NCBI GenBank assembly: GCA_025667525.1
Contig: CM046878.1
Coordinates: forward strand, 101,571,237-101,635,236
DNA length: 64,000 nucleotides
Direction: 5' to 3'
Source of the DNA: Glebionis coronaria
Taxonomy: Eukaryota > Streptophyta > Magnoliopsida > Asterales > Asteraceae
Positions within the stretch are counted from its first letter, which is position 1. The number at the start of each line of letters is the position of its first letter. The position numbers and the translations under genes are program-made. Below the pieces are notes generated by a model. That model saw only the letters and a program-made list of their open reading frames with translations. It searched no databases and was not told the origin of the DNA. This document shows, piece after piece, positions 55,387 to 64,000 of the stretch.

Positions 55387-56686
55387 CTAAAGTCCATGTA
55401 ACACTTCTTTGTAAACTACATTTACAGTCGTGTTACATACATTCACATCTGAATCACAAGCAACCACCTTCAATCTTTTCTTGCTTTTAACTCTAGATAC
55501 CGCTACATATAGCTGTCCGTGTGTGAAAACAGGACGTGGTAGGTACAATCCGACTTTTGAAAGCGATTGACCTTGACTTTTGTTAATGGTCATTGCAAAT
55601 GATATGGAGATAGGGAACTGTTTTTTGACGATCTTGAGCGGTAATCGCTTGTCGGATGGAGTGATTCTTAACCGCGGTACGATAACTACTTTTCCAAAAT
55701 TCGTCCCATTGATAATTCGTGCACTAATTCCTATTCGTGTTAACTTAAGAACCTACAACCTCGTCCCATTACACAGACCATTTGCTTGATCAATATTTGT
55801 CAAAAGCATTATAGGCACACCCACTTTTAAGGCTAATTTGTGGTTTGGGACACCGGAGAACTTTAATCCATTTATAAACTCAGGTGAGAAAATGGATTCA
55901 TCCATAGAATCACCACGTTCACTTTTGTCGATGCTGTCGCAACTCAAGTAGAGCAATTCTTCGCCAGGAAATCTTTCCAACAATTTCTCATTTATAGTGT
56001 CTACGATTTCGTTAGTTGGCGCAAGAATTGCCTTTTCTTGAAAGTATGCTGGATCATGGATGTTATCTAAAAGATTTGGATAAGTGAAATCCACAATAGA
56101 CGCAACTGGGTCGTCACTCTTTTCTATCAGAATCTCCTTAGGGACATCAATTGAAACTTCTCTGTCATTGTCCGCTCCAAGCTCACCGTCTCCTACTTTC
56201 AGAATCCACTGAGCAAATTCACGGATCTCATCAACATCCTCTGGTCGTGCACCAACAGTGAGCCTCATGTTCGCCGTCAACTTAAGGACTTTGCAATGAT
56301 CCCACAAGTCAGACTGCTTAAGGGAAGCACTTACAATGTCTGAACGCGAACCTTTTGGAACTACGGGTAGAACCTGCCTAAAATCCCCTCCAAACACCAT
56401 CGTCATGCCCCCAAATGGATCTTGACACATATTCTGCCTATTTTTCCTAAGCACGTCCCTCAATGTACGATTGAGTGCCTCAAACTAAAGTTTGTTTGCC
56501 ATTGGAGCCTCGTCCCAAATAATAAGTTTGCACTTCTTTAAAAGCTCTCCCAGGTCGCTCTAAGGAGCTATGGAGCAGGTGGATGTCTCATCAACGTTGA
56601 TCAGAATACGAAACCTTGAATGTGCAGTCCGACCGCTTGTCATCAACAATGATGCAATACCACTAGAAGCAACGTTTAGCACTATG
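55387..56686 (-). pseudogene. Helitron PIF1-like helicase, C-terminal part
   Basis: From 56686 down the reading is SSGIASLLMTSGRTAHS, then LIIWDEAPMANK (motif II, DEAP type), FGGDFRQVLPV (motif III), LTANMRL, AILAPTNEIVDTIN and, after a TAG at 55753 in the same frame (a Gln in relatives), [18 protein letters not shown] and YVAVSRVKS (motifs V-VI). Further stops lie at about 56486 and 56562. The protein would unwind DNA during rolling-circle transposition and is inactive here. Confidence 0.85.
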
Positions 56687-58869
56687 GGGAAAAAACCCTA
56701 GAAACACCAATGGCGGCAACAAAAACTTTTTCATCTACGATTCAACTTTTCTTTTAATCATTCAATTGGTTGATAGATTTTAGTTGTTTCGTCTTTTTGT
56801 CTTTCTTGTCGGCACTTGTTTATTCCTACACTATTAGTCGGTTTTGTTCCATTATTCTTGGACGGTGCAATCATGACTTTTAGTTTATCCTAGTCGGTTC
56901 TGATCTATTATTAATATCACATTTTTGGACTGCAATTATGGTTCTGTGTATCCACTTGCGTATTGACGTCTAGTTTGTATCGCATTTAATGTTTGTTTAG
57001 GGTTTTATTGGTGGGGGTTATTAGCTTATTTTTATCGTTAGTTTTTGTTTTTTTCTCATAGCAATTATTGGTATTCACGTGGGTCCTGGCTGTAAGTGTT
57101 TATTGCTTGTGAATTCGTTTGGCCGTAAGTGATTATTGGTATTCGTTGGGTCCTGGTGTCTTTGGTTTCTCTTTGTTTTTATCGTTTCTCTTATCAGTCA
57201 TCACGGTTTATAATGGAACCTAATGAATATTCGAGGATGGATGTGGATGCAAAGGCTTCGTTACTTAATAAGATGAAGCCTTGTACGATTGATGTGATTG
57301 GTAAGGTTTTTGGGATACCACTGAACACGTTGGCTGAAGTTTATGAGCTCAAGCATAATTTCAAGTTGGCGAAATTTGATATCTGTTCGTTGTTAACCAG
57401 TGAACGATTGAAAGAGATTTATACTTTATTGTGTGCATATGAAATTGAGTTGAGGATCAAGGGGGGTGGTTCGAATGCTGCAAGTAATGATTATGTACAG
57501 TCGATCGAGGATATTACCACTGAATTTTCTAATAAAATGGATACGCTTGTTTCTATTGCAACTGAAGCGGAGCAGTCTGTCGATAATGATAGTTTTCGTC
57601 AATCGTTGTCAGAAGATGTTTTTGATGGTGTAAACGTCTCTATTCCTCGTAAAGTGGTTCAGAAGGTCAGTCATCGTTTTGAACATACTCTATATGGTTA
57701 CTTTATTGGAAAGAGAATGGCTTTCCCGGTTGTGGATTATTATGTTAGAAACAATTGGGTGAAACATGGATTGACACGGATCATGATGAATTCTAAGGGT
57801 TTTTTCTTTTTCAAATTCAAGTCACTTGCTGGTTTGGAAGCAGTTTTAGAGGAGGGCCCGTGGTTGATTCGTAAATGTCCGATCATTCTCAAAAAATGGT
57901 CGATGGATACTAGGTTGATCAAAGAAGCATTGACTCGTATTCCTGTCTGGGTAAAATTACATGATGTGTCTATTCAAGTCTTTGAAGAAGAAGGAATTAG
58001 TTTGATTGCTTCTTTCATTGGAAACCCTGTGATGCTTGATTCCTATACTGGTTCTATGTGTAAGGAGTCATGGGGTCGGAGTAGTTTTGCCAGATGCTTA
58101 ATTGAGGTTAATGCTGAGGCTGATTTTGTGGATGTTGTTACCATTGGTGTCCCTTCTCTTACGGGGGAGGGTTTTATAAAAGAAACTATCCGTGTTGAAT
58201 ACGAATGGAGACCTCCTAGATGTGCTGAGTGTAAGATTTTTGGTCACTCTATTGATCAATGCTCTAATAAGGTGGTTGCTTCTCCTATAGTTCCTACTGC
58301 TAGTACTGGTCCATCTACTTCTGGTGCTACTCTTGTTGTTGAGAATAATGATGGTTTCCAAACGGTGACCAAAAGAAAGAGAAAGATGACGAAATCTTTC
58401 AAGGTGGTAAGTTTACTGGTTCATCGGTTCAGCCGAATGTTAAATTTGTTCCTAAAGCTACAATTAGTAACCTGATGAAGGGAGTGACTAGTGCGAAGAG
58501 TGTTTCTTTGCCCAAGTTGAAGTCTACTGATACGTCATCATCAGGTGTTGGGCTATCTACATCAAATACTTACTCTGTATTAGATCATGATGATGAAGAT
58601 GATGAGGTTGAAATGGTTTATGATGAAACAACCAATTTATTCCCTAAAATAAATGCAGGTGGAAATTCCTTTATGGAAGCTATTAGCTAGTTCATCTTGT
58701 TGGGTATTGGGTGTTTTGTAAGTGTTTGTGGCTTGTCATAAGCACTAGATTTAGGTGTTTATCAAGCTGTTTAGCTTGAGGTTAATGTGGTACCTTAGCC
58801 ACATTCCATTTGTACTTCATTGTTTTTTTGGTTAATCTATTTACCGGGGAAACCCATTACCAAAAAAAA
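56687..58869 (+). mobile_element. LINE-type element with ORF1 only (non-autonomous)
   Basis: A perfect 16-bp TSD AACGTTTAGCACTATG lies at 56671-56686 and 58870-58885. The element starts GGGAAAAAACCCTAG and ends in an A-run (about 58861-58870). It holds a long 5' UTR, ORF1 and a ~180 bp 3' UTR, with no reverse transcriptase or endonuclease. It is inserted in the Helitron helicase. The 3' tail is also found as a relic at 28601-28697. Confidence 0.85.
57213..58690 (+). pseudogene. LINE ORF1 protein, DUF4283 plus zinc knuckle (one frameshift)
   Basis: Start ATG at 57213 (MEPNEYSRMDVDAK); an upstream in-frame extension from 57129 lies in the leader and is less likely. DUF4283 spans about residues 150-260 (LYGYFIGKRMAFPVV, KGFFFFKFKS, VLEEGPWLIRKCPIIL, IPVWVKLHDV). 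The zinc knuckle CAECKIFGHSIDQC (58221-58262) is the C-x2-C-x4-H-x4-C type found in plant L1 ORF1. A one-base shift near 58399-58408 moves the frame; the continuation reads GKFTGSSVQPNVKFVPK and ends FMEAIS at 58690. ORF1p would bind the element RNA. Near full length (about 490 residues). Confidence 0.8.
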
Positions 58870-58885
58870 AACGTTTAGCACTATG

Positions 58886-59247
58886 TCTCCGCGTCTCCTA
58901 ATACCGGCGACTAGTGTTCTCCATAAGAACGTTTTTCTTGTACCTCCGTATCCATACACAAAGTACACGCCTCCCGTCCCATCCTCAAAAGAATCAATTA
59001 TAGTGTCATAAACCCCCTTTTGTTCTACTGTTAAGGAAGCGTATAACCTTTCATAATCAGACTATAACAACTCAGCAGGATTATAATCTGTCTCATCATA
59101 TATCATACGATTACCAAGTGCAGTCACGTATCTGTCATCCGGGTAAGGCATCTCAGGCCAAGCACGCAGAGAAGTTCCTCTGGATCGCATAAGTTCTTCT
59201 ATATAAAACAAACAAACATTCTTTTTTTCCTCGTCGCTCATAATCAA
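58886..59247 (-). pseudogene. Helitron PIF1-like helicase, N-terminal part with altered Walker A
   Basis: Reads SDEEKKNVCLFYIEELM, PDDRYVTALGNRMIYDET, a stop near 59060, then LTVEQKGVYDTII and FVYGYGGTRKTFLW. The Walker A loop is G-T-R-K-T where the family has G-T-G-K-T. The coding sequence continues directly across the LINE insertion at 56686 if one TSD copy is removed. Confidence 0.85.
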
Positions 59248-60161
59248 ATCTACACACTTTTTAAAAATTCTATAAAGTAGATGTTTTGAAAAATTCTATA
59301 AAAATCATCATACATTTTGCTACTTATTTCTATGGACATTGTTTAGTCCTTTTCCTTTACAGTGCTTATGTTTGTGTGTGATGAGCTTATACTTTGGGGT
59401 ACCGATGTTTGTTTCTGGTATTTCCTTTTATGGTCATGTAATGTTATAAGACATTTTCCTTGTATGCTTTGATGACACGCCATAATCACGCGTGACATTC
59501 CATTTACCAAAAGGGGGTGTTACATAACATGATACTGGAAGACGAAGGATTCGCATTGAATCTTAGAGATGTTTATGTTGATCCTCAACCGAATATTGTT
59601 TGAAGTTGGGTCCGAAAGATGTGAAATACATAAGAGGAAAACAAAATAAATTCGAGATCGAAGAGTGCACAACGAGATTCGGCGCCTAAGCGCTAGGTGG
59701 TCATACTCCGCGTAAGCGGCGCCTAGGAGCTAGGCGGGCAAAAAAGTTATACAAAGTCAACAAAAAGTCAATATTTTTTACAAAAGTTTAAGGGTTTTCT
59801 TTCTAATATATAGTGCACATAATTATTTATGATTATAAACATAAAGTAATGGATTTTTCGTATGAAATTGGAACCAATTGAATTATATGTTCACGTTTAA
59901 AGTTTTAAGCTCTTAAAATTGTTATGTTTATTTGTTTATTTTGCAAGAATTTCGAATTATTTGAAACTAAAAGTATTTTTTTATGTAATACATATTATTT
60001 ATAATATTTATATGCATAAAATTCCAATCCGCTTAGACGAATTTCGCCTCGAAAGTCGTCGACCACCTGACTAGCCAAAACTCCAAAATCCTACATAACA
60101 CCTTTGTCACCACCTTTATACTCTAACCAATCACAACTCTCTTACACCATATTACCTTATA

Positions 60162-61286
60162 GGGTAAAAGCTATAAAATACCATATTCCTTATTGATTTG
60201 TGCCGACTTTAAACACTTACTATTTTATCTCGTGACGTTACCATGATACTTTTAATTTTTTTTCGACTATACCAATATCAGCCTGAAATGACTATATTAC
60301 CCTTGTAAATGACTAATATACCCTTTGTCTTTTTTCCTTTCATATTGATTGAAAAATCCTTTGTTTAATAAAAATCCTCATTTTTCTTAATAAAAACTAT
60401 TAGAAGTCAAGGGATTTGACCCCACGGGAAAAGTAAAAATAAATAGCAATTGTAGCATTGAATCGGTGAAATATGTATTGGAAGAAATGCTCCAAAGAGC
60501 AAGAATCCTAAACTCTGATGAGGTAAAATTGATAAGTTTATCAATACATTTTACTATCGCATGTGAATAGATTAAATAATACCGACACTGATTGTTATTA
60601 GGTTGATCTCTACTTTGGAGGCATTGATGCTTCTCGCCCAGTAAGGTTTTGCAGTCCAAGAAATGAACTAGATTCTCTACATCTGATTTTATCACTCGTC
60701 AACAAGTCAAAGTCAAAGGATCAATAAATGCTAATATACCCTTTGTTTTTGGTAAAATCGGAACGCCCGCGCCGCAGATATAGGAAAAAGCCCCCCTCGA
60801 ACCCGCTTGAGTTTTACTATTATTCGGGATTTGGGTAGGCTTGGGGAAAGAAAAGAGGATCAGTAGACACGGCTCCAAACAGGTACAATGCAACAAGTTT
60901 AGCTGATCACAGTATACAAGAAGAGAAGGGACAAAGTTTGGAACCGGAGATAATGTATGTGTATTCGTCTAATGTTAGTCAATTCGTAAACCCCAACTTG
61001 TATTAATAATAATTTGCAACCACATATTCGTTTTTTTATGTAATTAGTTAAAAAGATTGTTGTCAATTCATATTTTTAAAGAAATAACTGCAATAGAGGA
61101 GAGTGAGATGCGATAACAATAAATGTAATTATGTTGAAAAAGACATGGGTAATATAGTCATTTTAGGCTAATGTTTGTATAGTATGAACAAATTTGAAAG
61201 TACAATAGTAAAGTACGAGAGAAAATAATAAGTGTTTAAAGTCGACACAAATTAATAAGTAAAATAATATTTTATAACTTTTACCC
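60162..61286. mobile_element. MULE-like non-autonomous element in copy B
   Basis: TIRs of about 150 bp (GGGTAAAAGCTATAAAATA... and inverted GGGTAAAAGTTATAAAATA...), about 80-85% similar. TSD of 9 bp TACCTTATA (60153-60161) and TACTTTGTA (61287-61295); the empty site in copy A is TACTTTATA (52475-52483). The interior includes two short minus-strand frames (near 60695-60387 and 60896-60699) that could be captured fragments but are not recognisable. Confidence 0.8.
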
Positions 61287-62660
61287 TACTTTGTACCATC
61301 ACGAATGACTAACTACCAACAACAAGTACATAATTGTTCATCCCTTTAACTAATAATTAATCATATATTCATAGGACTAAAAACACATTCTGATTTAATA
61401 TGAATAAACAAAAAAGAAAAAAGAAAAAGTAAAGTTTTAAAAAGCTCGTAAAAGTTATATAAAAATTTTGCAAAAACGTAAAATTTAACTTTTACATCAA
61501 AAAATATGCCAAGCATGGGCTTAAGTTCTAGCGAAAAGCTAAAAAATGTGATAAAACACAATAAATTAAAAAAATAAGTTTTTTTTTACTTTATTTTTTA
61601 CTATTTTTTATGTATAACATTTTTTGTAAATTTAATATATTATGTAAATTCAATATATTTAAAATATGATATAAAAATGGTCAACTATTAACATTTCTTA
61701 TTTTTTCCTCGCCTTAAATCGCGTCATAAAATTACCGTGTCATTATGCTTTGCGTAAAAGCTAAAAGGTTTGTTATAACGCAGCGTCACACTACCTATAA
61801 CCTTTCAAAAAAAAATTGACAAACCCAAACAATGCTAGTCTCTAATGAAAGAATGACACTGTCTAACATTATGATTGTTTTGCTTATACAAAGGGTTTCT
61901 TTGTTAAGTCTAAATGTTTTTGCACCGGTTCATACTTCGAGAAACCTTATCAACAATCACAAAATAGGAATGAATGCCTCAGATAGTCGATCTAAATCAT
62001 CAAAATGAAAATCGGTAATTCCAACTTAGTTTTTAATTCCTCATTGGCATATCATTTAACAAATTTAATAACAAAAATGTAATCGCAAAAAACGGCTCTG
62101 TGAATGAACGGTAATAAAAGCAGTTCACAGGTTCCTATAAGAATGCGAAACACACAAAAGCTTGTTTTTGGTTCAATCGTAGCATCACTTCCGGTCAATG
62201 CTTTTTTCGCTACCGGTGATGTGGCATCAAATCTTAAATAAATGTTAACTATTAACTTTTAATACCTCATTCATTCATATATTTTAAATCGAATATTTTA
62301 CATAACACAAACAAAATAATTTAAGGTCAACGAAAATCAATAGTATAAAGTATGAACAAAGAAAAACAATGTTTTAGGTTATTTTTTATAAGATTGAGAG
62401 ACCTCAGGAGACCCGTTACAAATCACACACAGTGGAACAAGGTTTAGACAAGTGTTCCAGAACAAAAAACAGAACATAAGATCGAGTTTAAGGATCGGAT
62501 AATTTGTCGATTGGTGGATAGAACACAGGCCGCCTTGAACCACTGTTGTTTAAAGTGTCATACGGCACTTCCTATCTTTATTAGGGGATTTCTTCCTCAT
62601 TGGCAAACAAAAAGATAATAAAACTGAAATGATACAAAAGTTTGAAAAGTTTTAATGCAG

Positions 62661-63706
62661 AGAGAAGTGCAAAAATCATCCCTGTGTTATGTCGAAAAAT
62701 CGAATTACATCCTTCGTTAATTTTTTAGACAACAGCCATTTCTCTGTTAGTGCGCGGGGCACAATACATCCCTCATGGACTAACGGTACAAATGTTTTCT
62801 CGTTAAAAATTAACAAAATCTAAAAGAGAGGGTATTCTTGTCTTTTTACTTTCTCAGGGATGTATTGTGAACCTTATCATAAATAGTTTCAAAAAAAAAA
62901 TTATTTTTGAAAAAAAAAATTATTTTCAGAAAAAATAAGTTTTATTTTCTCGAAAAAAAATTTATTTTCGAAAAAAAAAATTGTTTTCGGAAAAAAAGTT
63001 TTATTTTCTAAAAAATAAGTTTTATTTTGGAAAAAAAAAGTTTTATTTTCGAAAAAATATGTTTTATTTTTGGAAAAAAAGTTTTATTTTTGAAAAAATA
63101 TGTTTTATTTTCGGGAATAATTTTTTTTTCGAAAATAAAACTTTTTTTAAGAAAATAATTTTTTTTTTGAAAATAAAACTTTTTTTTCGAAACTAAATTT
63201 TTTTTAGAAAATAATTTTTTTTAGAAAATAAAACTTTTTTTTTCCGAAAAATAATTTTTTTTTTCGAAAATATTTTTTTTATAAAATAAAACTTTTTTTT
63301 TCCGAAAAATAATTTTTTTTTTCGAAAATAATTTTTTTTAGAAAATAATTTTTTTTTAGAAAATAAAACTTTTTTTTTCCGAAAATAGTTTTTTTTCGAA
63401 AATAATTTTTTTTTTTCGAAAATAAAACTTATTTTTTCTGAAAATAATTTTTTTTTTCAATTTTTTTTTTTTTTTTGAAACTATTTATTATAAGGTTCAC
63501 AATACATCCCTGGGAAAGGAAAATGACAAGAATACCCTCTCTTTTAGATTTTGTTAATTTTTAACGAGAAAACATTTGCACCGTTAGTCCATGAGGGATG
63601 TATTGTGCCCCGCGCACTAACGGAGGGATGGCTGTTGTCCAAAAAGTTAACGAAGAATGTAATTCGATTTTTCGACATACCACAAAGATGATTTTTGCAC
63701 TTCTCT
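62661..63706. mobile_element. Fold-back element with a low-complexity core in copy B
   Basis: TIRs of about 235 bp (AGAGAAGTGCAAAAATCAT... at both ends, about 93% identical) enclose about 600 bp of near-palindromic GAAAATAAAACTTTTTTT / TTCGAAAA low-complexity sequence. Flanks TTAATGCAG (62652-62660) and TTAATGAAT (63707-63715); copy A has a single TTAATGAAT, so this is a 9-bp-type target duplication with later change or slippage. Confidence 0.8.
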
Positions 63707-64000
63707 TTAATGAATGAAAAAGTGTGGCTGCTGAAATGTTATATAAGAAGATGGTTGCGATGTAAACCCTATAATTTGTGTAGGAAGCTGCGGTTTCGAA
63801 GCCCATCAAGTAATATTGATTTCAAGCTGAGCTCTTTAACCATTACATATAGGCCCAATTAACGTTTCCAAATAATGTGCATGTTGGGTATGTAAGAGTG
63901 TCTTTTATGTTTTTCGAGAACTACTGTATAAATTTAAGGAGAAAAAGTTTCTGTCTCTTATACAGGACTATGTAGCGGTAAAAATGCGTGACCTTTTTTT

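Larger units (their letters stand above)
55038..59247 (-). mobile_element. Decayed Helitron (3' end and helicase part)
   Basis: On the minus strand the element ends ...AGACGGGTCTTTAAGCTAG at 55038 followed by T, the CTRR-T ending of Helitrons with a weak hairpin just before it. Upstream is a PIF1-type helicase pseudogene (to 59247) split by a LINE-type element. The HUH/Rep part expected further 5' is absent, so the 5' end is lost or near 59250-59517. Confidence 0.7.
59518..64000 (+). repeat. Segmental duplication, copy B (continues past the window)
   Basis: Direct, diverged repeat of copy A (49523-54765), starting within the Harbinger transposase relic (TGTTACATAACATG). Two insertions are specific to this copy: 60162-61286 and 62661-63706. 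It lacks the Harbinger ORF1 element and two nested MITEs of copy A. Confidence 0.8.

Noticed and set aside
59255..59517. Possible Helitron 5' end
   Set aside because: No clear TC terminus or Rep coding remnant could be recognised, so the left limit of the Helitron is left open.
62981..63196. Frame rich in Phe, Lys and Tyr
   Set aside because: Pure product of the low-complexity core of the fold-back element.

Overview
This 64 kb window is AT-rich plant nuclear DNA made almost entirely of nested transposable elements. I recognise only one apparently intact host gene, a two-exon DUF679 membrane protein (DMP) gene at 29176-29859. The host is a dicot. The family Asteraceae is an inference from the style of the retroelement proteins and of a captured TNL-type LRR fragment; it is not proven here.

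Left part (1-21364) is a three-layer nest. A Copia element (Copia 1, 9595-21364, + strand) keeps only the last 7 bp of its 5' LTR in the window. A minus-strand Athila/Tat-like element (LTR 7475-9594, internal region down to 4932) sits in that 5' LTR. A very young non-autonomous large-LTR element (LARD; 3' LTR 2199-4931, end of its 5' LTR at 1-491, one mismatch in 491 bp) sits in the 3' part of the Athila/Tat-like element. The latter carries no pol, only a broken acidic zinc-knuckle protein.

Middle (21365-30806): a Gypsy-type tail and LTR remnant, a deleted hAT element with a transposase remnant and 8-bp TSD, a second hAT-like element, a Mutator-like element with ~148 bp TIRs and a perfect 9-bp TSD carrying LRR fragments of a resistance gene (Pack-MULE), a Stowaway-like MITE, a LINE 3' tail, then the DMP gene.

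30807-46051 is a minus-strand solo LTR split by a complete but defective Copia element (Copia 2, 32172-44776, LTRs about 4% diverged). Copia 1 and Copia 2 share an architecture: an ATT[C/G]CGA motif array in the leader, a giant Gag with coiled coil and a second Cys/His motif, pol, then about 2.5-2.8 kb of conserved non-coding sequence with repeats and hairpins before the 3' LTR.

Right part (46052-64000): PIF/Harbinger pieces (a transposase-only and a Myb-ORF1-only element), MITEs, and a direct ~5 kb segmental duplication (copy A 49523-54765, copy B 59518-end). Each copy gained its own insertions, so each supplies empty sites that define the other's element ends. Between the copies lies a decayed minus-strand Helitron helicase (55038-59247) split by a LINE-type element with only ORF1 (56687-58869) and a 16-bp TSD.

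The most unusual signal is the sense-biased ATT[C/G]CGA array in the transcribed leader of three elements from two LTR superfamilies; next is the conserved structured 3' region of the two Copia elements. Most pol genes carry frameshifts and stops, so activity, if any, would depend on helpers elsewhere.
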